A stretch of DNA of 62,852 nt. Origin: Bryobacterales bacterium. GTDB taxonomy: Bacteria > Acidobacteriota > Terriglobia > Bryobacterales > Bryobacteraceae. Shown in pieces: positions 18,451 through 26,960 of the stretch. Below the pieces are notes generated by a model, which ran no database searches, was not told the DNA's origin, and saw only the letters and a list, made by a program, of their open reading frames with translations. The position numbers and the translations under genes were made by a program. The stretch lies in NCBI GenBank assembly GCA_025463005.1, contig JAOAPR010000145.1:1-62852 (forward strand), in the 5' to 3' direction. Position 1 is the first letter of the stretch. Every line of letters begins with the position of its first letter.

Positions 18451-21400
18451 ATGCGATCCGCCTTTGGTTTCGTGCCCGTGGTGTGCGTATGGTTTCTGGC
18501 TTGTACGGTTGTGGCCATTGCCGGCCAATCCATCGTACTTTCCACGGGCATAGTCGGCAATCCGCTAGTCGCGGCGCAAGGCGTCAACGGTGCGTGCCGG
18601 GCTGAAGTGTCCTTCCATGACTGGGATCCCGCCCCGCCTCCCTCAAGCCATCCTTGGGATGCGCCCGCATGCGGCTTCAGTTTTACTCTATCCAACCTTG
18701 GCAACGGGGATGTCCGGCTCACAATTTATTCGCCACAAGGTGTGGGCGGCGAGGTATGTATGATCCGCCTGGGCGTAGATGCCAACGGCGGGGCGATGCT
18801 GCCTTCCAAATTTGCTACGGTCCGCTTCCAACGAGTTCCTAATGGATCCGGCGGTATTGAGGAATGTGAGGCAATCGATGTAAACGGGCGAACCTTCTGG
18901 AATGAGAGCCATCTTTATACCGGGACATCAGGCGGGCTGTCGGCAGGGGCGTCCGTCGGCGGCACGGGACAAAACATAAGCACGGCATACTTCCGGCTTT
19001 TCACGACAACCGTACCGATGGGATCCAGGCCACCGGTGACGGCCGACAAAGGGGATCTGTTGGAGTGGAAGTTTGATGGTGACCTTAGCGATTCGTCAGG
19101 TCACGGATACGACGGCGTAGTGTCCAATGGATCTCCTTTCTACGTCCCGACTCCCGGACAGGACCTGGTCGTCGCCGTGATCAAGACATCTAACGCTCCT
19201 ACTTGGTCCCCCTGGGTCTCGATGAGGGCCGGGTACCCCAATCAACTCGGCTGTTCGGACAGCTACGCGCAGGCGGATGCGTCCGCGGCAGTGACTTGCG
19301 ACTGGACCGTGACGAGTGGCCCTTCGGCGCTGGGCTGGTCCGGCCAGTCTACAGCCCAGCCGACGGTGACCAACGTGGTGTTCGGCACCTACCGGTTTTC
19401 ATTGCAGGTGAGCGCCGTTACGGGTGATACGGCTACCAGAACGCTAGACGTGGGTGCCGTGGCTTACGACGATGACGGCGTAGTGATACCGGACGACCCG
19501 AGGGTAACGGAGATTTTCGGACCGATGATCGCGTATGGGCAGAATCCGTGGGGATACGCAGATGAACGGGCCAAGCGGGCGGTGGAGTTGCAGAATGCAT
19601 ATTACCTGCGGCTGGAGTTGGACCAGCCGACGTGGGAAACCAGCGGTCAGGGAACGGTAAGTTATTCGTTTGCGGGGATCGGGATGAATTTGGGGCAGGC
19701 GGGAACGACGCTGAGCGGGAGCATCACCGGGACTGCTACATCGATTCCAATCGCCGACGCCGGGCAGTTGCCGGGGCTGGGAAGTTTACCGACCTGGATC
19801 TGGATCGGGAATGCGTATTACCAGCAGGAGCTGGTGCGAGTGTGTTCGACGACGGCCACCAGCGGAGCCGCGACGTTAGGGGTTTGCTATGACGGCCGGG
19901 GACTGACGGCCCAAGTGGGGACTTTTGTCGGGGCGCAAGGCTGGAATGCTGGAACAGTGGTAGGCGAGTACCGGGTTCAGGGAAGCGGGACGAGGTACGT
20001 GACGGATGCGAAAGCAGCGATTTGTCCCGGGGGGGGACCGGGGCCCCCGGGGCCGGTGGTTTATTCGACCGGGACCGTGACTCTGACCGGGGGATCTACG
20101 ACGATCGCTGGGAACGGGGCGAGCTGGACGACAGCCAACAAGGTGATTGGGGGGTATTTCATCCGGGTGGAGGCAATGCACGGAGGAGGGATACCGTTTG
20201 TATATTGGGCGACGATCACCAGCGTAGACAGCCCGACGCAGGTGAGGGTAAACCGAGCCTTACCGGGGGATGTAGATGGAGGGCCGTTTCCGTATAACGT
20301 GATTAGCTACCGGTACATCTCATTGCACTTCATAGCGCCGGACGGAAGCGACCAGAACCTGCTGCAACCTACCGCGGGGTGCGAATCGGAAACTGCGGTG
20401 TTTGCCAGTGTGGCGCATGACATACCGGCGCTCAACCTGAACCAGTTTATCGGGATGCGGTACAGCTACAAGGACGGTCTGGGGATTCAGTCGGCGTTCG
20501 GCCCGAACTTTTACGGATCGGGGCTGGCGGCGCGCGCATTCTATCTGCGGAGCGGCTGGGATTTTGCCAAGCAGACGGCGGACATGATGGATGAGCGGTG
20601 GGTGCGGGATCCGGAGATTGGGGCAGGGTGGGCCGGAGGGATACCCTTGCTGCAAGGGGGAGGCGTGGTTGGTGCGATCGCAGACCTGGTGACAAATCCG
20701 ACCACGGCGCTGAACTGGAGTGATGTGCGGCAGTTCGGAGTGAGGGGGGCGATTGGTAGCTCCGGCTGCAATGACTACGACACCCGCGATTCCGGTGTAC
20801 TCGAGGGATGGGTAGCGCTGCTGGCGCTCTTCGATCCTGATGACGCACAACGCGCCAACTGGTTAAGTGCGCTGTTGTCGCACTACAGGCGAGACACAAA
20901 TTGCAAGCAGGCAGACGGATCCTGGGCGAATGGGTTCTACTTCAATGGGGATGGCCCGGTGATGAACGTCACCAACGGCTCCGCGCTTGTCATCGCCCCG
21001 GGAAACAATTTTACGCCGGGAATGTGCAGCGGAGTGAGTTCGGGCACAGCAATCGTGACGAACGGAACGGCGGCTGTGACGAGTATTACTGGCGCTTTCG
21101 TTGCCGGGGCGCAGATCGTACTGACGGGAACGAGAAATGGATCGCCCTACAGCATGTGGCTGCAATTCCAATTGAACTCGGGAAACTTGATCACGCTGGG
21201 AGGCCTCTGGCCGGGAGATAGCGGAACTGTTTCCTGGCTGATCGCAGCGGACCAGAATTGGGGGACGATCGCAAAAGACACCAACGATTCCATGCTACGC
21301 GAGAACTGGTCTTGCACCTACAACAGTCCCTCGCAAATCACGCTGCATCGGCCGTGGGACGGCCCGACGGACAACACGGGATCATACCACCTGTATTCCT

Positions 21401-21972
21401 CGAATCTCGCCGGTTTCGGCCAACAACCTTTCATGCTGGGAGGCTACAAAGAGTCAGCGTTGAAGTGGGCCTCGCAAGTGAGCGATCAGGTTCTAGTGAG
21501 TAATTTTGCCAACCTGACGCAGCTTGCCGCAATTTGGATTCACGATGTCGGCTATGACCCGGAAACGCAAGGCATGAGTTATGGGCGCATCTTCCAGGCG
21601 TGCGAGCCGGCCGTGACAGCTTCGATGGTCTGGGCGAACTGGAAGGCGACGGGGTGCCAGACGGGAGGGGATCCTGACTCGATCCGCGCGGCCCGCACGT
21701 TGACCGCGGAAACAAGTAACGCGATCCGGGTCTACTACGAATCGAATCCGTCGCAAAGCCGGAAAGATTGGGGAGACCACGCATACGGCTCGATTTGGGG
21801 TTATTGTCCATACACCAAACCCGGTTACTATTGTGACGACAATTATGTCCGCGGCGAGAACTCGGATACCTCGCTGGGAGCTTACAAATGGACGGGGTTC
21901 TTCTTTGGCATGGGTATGGCGCATCAGTGGCCGGCAGTGCGCTCAGGTTCCGTCAGAAGAAGGGGCCGGTGA
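18451..21972 (+). CDS. Large secreted protein, paralog 3, C-terminally truncated
   Basis: A 1173-residue exported protein, 131 bases after paralog 2. The signal peptide is MRSAFGFVPVVCVWFLACTV followed by VAIAG. It has the family block: FGPMIAYGQNPWGYADER (about residue 355), beta modules with LVRVCSTT...CYDGRG and TIAGNGASWTT, and FFFGMGMAHQWPAVR at the end. The homology stops there. The last residues (VRRRGR) are out of family and are read from the opposite strand of the protease gene, with which it overlaps by 20 bases. The short terminal beta domain of the other two paralogs is missing. A rearrangement junction is therefore placed at about 21950-21970. Confidence 0.83.
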   Translation: MRSAFGFVPVVCVWFLACTVVAIAGQSIVLSTGIVGNPLVAAQGVNGACRAEVSFHDWDPAPPPSSHPWDAPACGFSFTLSNLGNGDVRLTIYSPQGVGGEVCMIRLGVDANGGAMLPSKFATVRFQRVPNGSGGIEECEAIDVNGRTFWNESHLYTGTSGGLSAGASVGGTGQNISTAYFRLFTTTVPMGSRPPVTADKGDLLEWKFDGDLSDSSGHGYDGVVSNGSPFYVPTPGQDLVVAVIKTSNAPTWSPWVSMRAGYPNQLGCSDSYAQADASAAVTCDWTVTSGPSALGWSGQSTAQPTVTNVVFGTYRFSLQVSAVTGDTATRTLDVGAVAYDDDGVVIPDDPRVTEIFGPMIAYGQNPWGYADERAKRAVELQNAYYLRLELDQPTWETSGQGTVSYSFAGIGMNLGQAGTTLSGSITGTATSIPIADAGQLPGLGSLPTWIWIGNAYYQQELVRVCSTTATSGAATLGVCYDGRGLTAQVGTFVGAQGWNAGTVVGEYRVQGSGTRYVTDAKAAICPGGGPGPPGPVVYSTGTVTLTGGSTTIAGNGASWTTANKVIGGYFIRVEAMHGGGIPFVYWATITSVDSPTQVRVNRALPGDVDGGPFPYNVISYRYISLHFIAPDGSDQNLLQPTAGCESETAVFASVAHDIPALNLNQFIGMRYSYKDGLGIQSAFGPNFYGSGLAARAFYLRSGWDFAKQTADMMDERWVRDPEIGAGWAGGIPLLQGGGVVGAIADLVTNPTTALNWSDVRQFGVRGAIGSSGCNDYDTRDSGVLEGWVALLALFDPDDAQRANWLSALLSHYRRDTNCKQADGSWANGFYFNGDGPVMNVTNGSALVIAPGNNFTPGMCSGVSSGTAIVTNGTAAVTSITGAFVAGAQIVLTGTRNGSPYSMWLQFQLNSGNLITLGGLWPGDSGTVSWLIAADQNWGTIAKDTNDSMLRENWSCTYNSPSQITLHRPWDGPTDNTGSYHLYSSNLAGFGQQPFMLGGYKESALKWASQVSDQVLVSNFANLTQLAAIWIHDVGYDPETQGMSYGRIFQACEPAVTASMVWANWKATGCQTGGDPDSIRAARTLTAETSNAIRVYYESNPSQSRKDWGDHAYGSIWGYCPYTKPGYYCDDNYVRGENSDTSLGAYKWTGFFFGMGMAHQWPAVRSGSVRRRGR

Positions 21973-24829
21973 TGGTGACCGACTGCGTCGAGCTGTAGTT
22001 TCCGCCGGGCGGTGCGAAGGTTGGGGTGGCCGCGGTAGAACCGCTGCTGGCTGGATCGAAGAACAGGCCACTGATGGTCGCGTTGAGCGATCCGGTATTG
22101 GTCACCCGGAGAAGTACGTGACCGGTCAGGTTCCACACCAGGTACTTGCCGTTTTGAAAACTATTTACGTTTTGGCTGTTAAGTACTGCATTGGTGACGC
22201 CATCGAGAATGCTGATTGTCTGCGTCCGCGCACCCGCTGAGTCAAAATCCAGACAGAAAACCGCGAGCTGGTGTTGAGCGCCGTCATTGAAGTTCAGATC
22301 GACGGTAAAGCTGCCGGAGGTATACCAGGTGGCCGCGATCCGGTCGGATGCGAGTGCTTTCTGCAGGGCGCGGACATCACTCGTCGAGCCGGCCCATATA
22401 TAGTCCGACTGACCGGCGGGCGCCACCGTCACGTATGCCGGGTACGACACCGTGTCGTCAATCACGTTGTACCCGTGGGCTCCATAGACTCCCTTCCATG
22501 TCCCTTGGGTCGTTGCGTCGGTTTTGACGAACGATGCTGTGTTGCTGCTCCCGCCGACTGTGATGACGTAGCTGGCAGATGTAACCGCGCTATCGGTCAT
22601 GCCGGTCTTGTAGGCGACGGCTTTCAAAGTCAGGCTGCTGCTTACTGAAACCGGTCCGCCGTAGACTATCCCGACTGCAGACGTGGGCGTGCTACCGTCA
22701 GTGGTGTAGCGGATGGATGCCCCTGCGGTGGTCGTGCTGATGGTGACCGATTGCGGCGAGCTGTAAGTTCCGCCGGCCGGCGCGAACGTCGGCGTCGCGA
22801 CGCTTAAGCTGCCCACGGTAAAGCTAACACTCGTCACGACGCCTGTAGAAACGGCAATTCCGTTCTGCGTCGAGGCTGGAAATCCCGCTGCAGTGGCCGT
22901 AACCGAATATTGAGATCCATTGGGAACGGCAATCAGCGAATAATTTCCGCTGCCGTCGGTAGTGGCGGCCGCACTGAAACTCCCTCCGGTAACCAGGACC
23001 TGCGCGTTGGCAACCGGATTCAGGTTCCCGTCGCGAACGCTACCTGCGATGGTACCCATGCGCGGCAGGATCACGTTGGCCGAGGTGGTTCCGCCGGCCG
23101 GGACGCTGAGAGCGGAGACCGTCGTGGTATTCCTGCCGATGGCGGACGCTCGCAGGTCATAGGTCCCGCCGGGCACCCACAACGTATACTGCCCCGCCAG
23201 GTCGGCGACAGCAACGGCGTTGATGAGACCGTTGGACAGTGCTTGCACGATCGCGCCAGCCACTCCCAGGCCCTGATCGGTGACTGTTCCGGTGAACTTG
23301 CCGTACGTCACTCCCATCGCGACAGTGAAGGGCGTGTCCGCTCCGGGCGCCACCGTCGCACTGAGAGATTGAGTCGGGAAGCCGGTGGCAGAGACGGTTA
23401 CGGGGTAGGTTCCCGCTGGCAAAGTGCCGGCCCGGTACAAACCCCATGAGTCCGCGGTTATGGTCTGGCCGTTAATGGTGATCTGAGCTCCACCGACAGG
23501 ATTGCCGGCGGAATTGACGATTTGGCCGGCCATCGCGCCGTTGGACGCGGTCCGGAAGGCGCCGGATACGGCGCTGGATGCGTTGATAACGCCGAAGCCG
23601 AAGTTCTGGTTCCACCCTCCGCCGGCTGTGATGGAACTTGCGGTCTGTTCCATGCGCTGCAGAATCGACTGTGCAGTAGCGTTCGGCGTGCTCATCGCTA
23701 CCAAGCCGGCCAGAGCCGAAACAAATGGCGTGGCCATGGAAGTTCCGGAAAGTGAAACGTAGTTGCTCCAGCCGCTGGAAACAGCATAGGTCGGCGCGGT
23801 CGAAAGGATTCCTACGCCGGGGGCGGCCAGATGAACTGAATTCCCGAAGTTCGAGAAGCTGGCTAGATTGTTGCCCGAGTCGGTAGCCGAAACTCCGATT
23901 GCATGGTTCGCTCCAGCGGGAAAGAACAGGCTGCTGGTAGCGCTATTGCCGGCAGCCGCGACCACCAGTGTGTTTCTTTGCCAGGCATAATTGACGGCAG
24001 TCTGGAGCGTTTGCGAATAACCGGCTCCGCCCAGGCTCAAGGAGACGACTTGGGCGCCCGCATCCGCGGCGGCCATGATCGCATTCGCAATGTTGACGTC
24101 GGATCCGCTCCCGGTGGAATCCAGGACTTTGTATTCGATCACCTGCACCGGAAAAGCCAGCCCGGACACTCCGACGGCGTTGGATGTGGCCGCCGCCAGA
24201 ATTCCCGTCACATGTGTTCCGTGCCCCTGATCGTCCTGCCAGGCGCAGGTCGGAGAACCTATGGTAGTCGCAACAAAAGCCTGGCTTGCGCTGAACATCA
24301 ACTGCCCGCCTAGCGCTGAGTCGGTAGAACTGCCTCCCGTATTTATGAAGTCAGGATGGGTGCAATCCGCGCCGGTATCGAGGACCGCTACCTTCACCCG
24401 TCCTGTTCCCGCAGTGGCGGCCGTCAAATATTGGCCGGGTAGGAGGTTCCACGCCTGCGCAGCCTGGACGTTCTGGAACCACCAGGAGGACGGGTAGCTC
24501 GGGTCATTGGGCGCGGCCAGCAGCATGTGTCGAACGCGATTCGGCTCGACATACTCTACCTGCAGGTCGGCCGCGAGCTGGGTTGAGACTCCGTTACGAA
24601 TCCCGCCGGGAACGGAGATCCGGAAGAGACGTTCGCGCCCTAAGGCTTGAACCTGGGCGCCTGGAAGATATCCGGCGATCAGGGAAGCGGCGGTGCTTCC
24701 CGACCTCAAGCGGACGATAAGCTCGTTGGCGACGACCTGTTCACCAGGCCGCGCGGGGTACTCGTCCCCGGCCCATAGATCTGTTCCTGCAAACAAGCAG
24801 AGAACGACTGCGAAGGCACGACGATACAT
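21953..24829 (-). CDS. Secreted S8 (subtilisin-like) serine protease with repeat-rich C-terminus
   Basis: A 958-residue exported protease. I chose the ATG at 24829 (AGGTG about 8 bases upstream) over the GTG at 24838. A signal peptide (to about residue 21) and a propeptide-like region precede the S8 domain, whose catalytic triad is visible: D151 in VAVLDTGAD, H203 in GHGTHVTG and S364 in GTSMATP, with oxyanion N295 in AAAGNS. Three carboxypeptidase-regulatory-like beta domains follow (about 432-665), then a chitobiase-like repeat (676-752) and the GTWKGVYG module (760-930) shared with giant paralog 1. A final chitobiase-like repeat breaks off after about 25 residues and ends in TGPFF. It likely degrades or processes proteins outside the cell. 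The 3' end looks truncated at the junction with paralog 3. Confidence 0.9.
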   Translation of the reverse strand: MYRRAFAVVLCLFAGTDLWAGDEYPARPGEQVVANELIVRLRSGSTAASLIAGYLPGAQVQALGRERLFRISVPGGIRNGVSTQLAADLQVEYVEPNRVRHMLLAAPNDPSYPSSWWFQNVQAAQAWNLLPGQYLTAATAGTGRVKVAVLDTGADCTHPDFINTGGSSTDSALGGQLMFSASQAFVATTIGSPTCAWQDDQGHGTHVTGILAAATSNAVGVSGLAFPVQVIEYKVLDSTGSGSDVNIANAIMAAADAGAQVVSLSLGGAGYSQTLQTAVNYAWQRNTLVVAAAGNSATSSLFFPAGANHAIGVSATDSGNNLASFSNFGNSVHLAAPGVGILSTAPTYAVSSGWSNYVSLSGTSMATPFVSALAGLVAMSTPNATAQSILQRMEQTASSITAGGGWNQNFGFGVINASSAVSGAFRTASNGAMAGQIVNSAGNPVGGAQITINGQTITADSWGLYRAGTLPAGTYPVTVSATGFPTQSLSATVAPGADTPFTVAMGVTYGKFTGTVTDQGLGVAGAIVQALSNGLINAVAVADLAGQYTLWVPGGTYDLRASAIGRNTTTVSALSVPAGGTTSANVILPRMGTIAGSVRDGNLNPVANAQVLVTGGSFSAAATTDGSGNYSLIAVPNGSQYSVTATAAGFPASTQNGIAVSTGVVTSVSFTVGSLSVATPTFAPAGGTYSSPQSVTISTTTAGASIRYTTDGSTPTSAVGIVYGGPVSVSSSLTLKAVAYKTGMTDSAVTSASYVITVGGSSNTASFVKTDATTQGTWKGVYGAHGYNVIDDTVSYPAYVTVAPAGQSDYIWAGSTSDVRALQKALASDRIAATWYTSGSFTVDLNFNDGAQHQLAVFCLDFDSAGARTQTISILDGVTNAVLNSQNVNSFQNGKYLVWNLTGHVLLRVTNTGSLNATISGLFFDPASSGSTAATPTFAPPGGNYSSTQSVTITGPFF
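21965..22815 (-). repeat. Long inverted repeat, copy B (inside S8 protease gene)
   Basis: Partner of 11095-11935 in opposite orientation, about 10 kb away. It codes for the chitobiase-like repeat, the GTWKGVYG module and the truncated second repeat of the protease. The 22125-22164 segment is identical to 11725-11764 reversed. Confidence 0.8.
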
Positions 24830-24996
24830 ACAACACACCTGAAGGTAAGTAGACTATCCTACCTCATTTATCGGGTCTCCAACGTATAACGTCTGAATGA
24901 TCGGACTACGATAGGGTACTAGCCCAGAGGTGAGGCGGATAAGGGAACGGGGTCGCGCAGGTGATCAGTTAGAACCAACAAATATAAGGAGTTTAG

Positions 24997-25614
24997 TTAC
25001 GATGTTGAGCCGGGTTCCGCGGGAAACCCGGTGCACTCCTGGTCCATAAAATAGTAACAAACCATGTGGCAAATCATCATATGGGCGTCTTCGATGCGCC
25101 CCATATGCGGCTCGGGAACGTGAATGTTAAGCTGCGCCAGAGGGCCGAGCTGGCCGCCATCGCGGCCGCTCAGGGCAATCGTCCGGCAGCCGACGGAATT
25201 GGCGTACTCGATCGCGCGGACCACGTTGGCGGAGTTTCCCGAACCGCTCAGAGCCATGACCACGTCCCGGGGCTGGGCGAAGTTCTTTAGCTGTTCGACA
25301 AACACAGATTCATAGCTGACGTCGTTGGAATAGGCCGTCAGTGTGGGCGAAGAGTCGGTCAGGGCCAGGATGCGAAATCGTTTTTGTTGCCGATAACTGG
25401 CGCCCTTCACGATGTCACAGGCGAAGTGGGAAGCCGTCGCAGCACTTCCGCCATTTCCGCAGATGAAGATATGGCGGTCCTGGTCGCGCGCATCGCGAAG
25501 CCACTCAATGGCTTGGGCGACCTTGGCAGAGTCCACTTGCGATAAGGTGCGAAGCAACTGAGAGCGGTAATCTTCGGCGAAATTTGCGAAGGGGTTGCCC
25601 TGCGCGAAGCTCAT
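24997..25614 (-). CDS. SIS-domain phosphosugar isomerase (GmhA-like)
   Basis: A 205-residue SIS-domain protein. The frame is open to 25728, but I take the ATG at 25614 (MSFAQGNPF) because the longer form would run into the wecB gene and adds residues unlike the family. CGNGGSAATASHFACD is the phosphosugar-binding loop typical of GmhA-type isomerases, and LSGSGNSANVV is the second binding loop. GmhA converts sedoheptulose-7-phosphate to D-glycero-manno-heptose-7-phosphate, the first step of heptose synthesis. Other heptose genes are not visible here, so the exact sugar is uncertain. It lies 25 bases downstream of wecB, probably one operon. Confidence 0.82.
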   Translation of the reverse strand: MSFAQGNPFANFAEDYRSQLLRTLSQVDSAKVAQAIEWLRDARDQDRHIFICGNGGSAATASHFACDIVKGASYRQQKRFRILALTDSSPTLTAYSNDVSYESVFVEQLKNFAQPRDVVMALSGSGNSANVVRAIEYANSVGCRTIALSGRDGGQLGPLAQLNIHVPEPHMGRIEDAHMMICHMVCYYFMDQECTGFPAEPGSTS

Positions 25615-25639
25615 GCAACAAGGTATAACACAGGAAACA

Positions 25640-26749
25640 CTAGTGATCCCGGATGGCGGCTTCAATCCGCTCGCTGGCGCGTCCGTCTCCGTAGGGGTTG
25701 TGGATGCGCGACATCCGCTGGTATTCATCCGGGCAATCGAGCAGAGCCGTGGTCTCGCGAACGATGCGGCTGGTGTCGGTTCCCACCAGCTTGACGGTGC
25801 CTGCGTCGACAGCTTCGGGACGTTCGGTTTTCTCCCGCAGGACCAGCACCGGTTTTCCCAGCGAAGGTCCTTCCTCCTGAATGCCGCCCGAATCGGTGAG
25901 GATTAGGTAGGCTCGGCGCATGAGATCGACGAAGGGGACGTAGTCCAGCGGCTCGGTGAGCGTGATATTCGGATGAGAGCGCAGGTGCTCGTGGACGGCA
26001 GTCTGGACATTTGGATTGGGGTGGACGGGATAGACGACATGAACGTCGCTGCGATCCGCGATGGCCGCCAGAGCCCGGCAGATTTGCCGGAATCCCTCGC
26101 CGAAACTTTCGCGCCGATGTGCGGTGACCAGGATCAGGCGTTTTCCGGGGCGATCGAAATCAGAACCGGACGCGGTCAGCTCGCCGCGCTCCAGACGGTC
26201 GCGAACATGAAGAACGGCATCGATGCCCGTATTTCCCGTCACCCACACGCGTTCCGAAATGCCTTCGCGACGAAGATTGTCGGCGGCTGCCGGCGTGGCA
26301 GCGAAGTGCAGGCGGGTCATCTTGGCGGTGAGAACGCGGTTCAACTCCTCGGGGAACGGCTGGCTGAGATCCCCGGTGCGCAACCCCGCTTCTACATGCG
26401 CGACCGGAACGCCGCTGTAGAAGGCGGCCAAGGCTCCGCAAAGAGTCGTAGTAGTGTCGCCTTGCACCACTGCCAGATCGGGTTTCGATGCGGCGAAAGG
26501 CTGCTCCAGCGCCTGGATGATCCGCGCTGTCGACTGAAATAGCGTTTGGCCCGATGTCATGACGTTCAGATCGTAGTCCGGTGTTATCGCGAAGGCCGTA
26601 AGGACCTGGTCGAGCATCCCGCGATGCTGGGCGGTCACGCAGACTTGGGTCGAGTAAAGGTCGGGAAACGATCTGAGCTTCAGGAGCAGCGGGCAAAGCT
26701 TAATGGCTTCCGGCCGCGTTCCGAAAATGAAAAGGACGGTCCGTCGCAA
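25640..26749 (-). CDS. wecB: UDP-N-acetylglucosamine 2-epimerase (non-hydrolysing)
   Basis: A 369-residue epimerase of normal length. It begins with TVLFIFGTRPEAIK, contains VQGDTTTTLCGALAAF, HVEAGLRTGDLSQPFPEE and near the end DSGGIQEEGPSLGKPVL and REKTERPE, all landmarks of the WecB/MnaA family. The enzyme interconverts UDP-GlcNAc and UDP-ManNAc in the cytoplasm, supplying ManNAc for surface glycans. The start is a TTG at 26749; no ATG lies near enough to the conserved N-terminus. It is followed at once by the SIS isomerase gene. Confidence 0.92.
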   Translation of the reverse strand: MRRTVLFIFGTRPEAIKLCPLLLKLRSFPDLYSTQVCVTAQHRGMLDQVLTAFAITPDYDLNVMTSGQTLFQSTARIIQALEQPFAASKPDLAVVQGDTTTTLCGALAAFYSGVPVAHVEAGLRTGDLSQPFPEELNRVLTAKMTRLHFAATPAAADNLRREGISERVWVTGNTGIDAVLHVRDRLERGELTASGSDFDRPGKRLILVTAHRRESFGEGFRQICRALAAIADRSDVHVVYPVHPNPNVQTAVHEHLRSHPNITLTEPLDYVPFVDLMRRAYLILTDSGGIQEEGPSLGKPVLVLREKTERPEAVDAGTVKLVGTDTSRIVRETTALLDCPDEYQRMSRIHNPYGDGRASERIEAAIRDH

Positions 26750-26911
26750 AAGATGAGTTCAGTGTACCGCAGAGATGCGATCTTAACGCTCTGATTAGTT
26801 GCTTTACAGTCTCTTGGCGAGCAGCCTCTTGAGCCGCGCTTCGGTATCTTCGGCTTGCACCGTCCTACCGTCTGTCAGGGGATGTGACCATGAGTTTGCG
26901 CCGGTGGTCGG

Positions 26912-26943
26912 CTGAAGGAGGCTGCGGATTCGGCCTCCTTCAG
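26912..26943. other. Perfect 11-bp stem-loop between wecB and the post-COAP gene
   Basis: CTGAAGGAGGC (26912-26922) pairs with GCCTCCTTCAG (26933-26943) around a 10-base loop. It lies just after the stop of the gene at 26961-28358. There is no T tract on either strand, so it is not a standard terminator; it could protect the 3' end of that transcript. Confidence 0.5.
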
Positions 26944-26960
26944 ATTCGACGGGAGCGATT

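Noticed and set aside
26912-26943. Stem-loop as an intrinsic terminator
   Set aside because: The stem is perfect but there is no T tract on either strand; it is listed only as a stem-loop.
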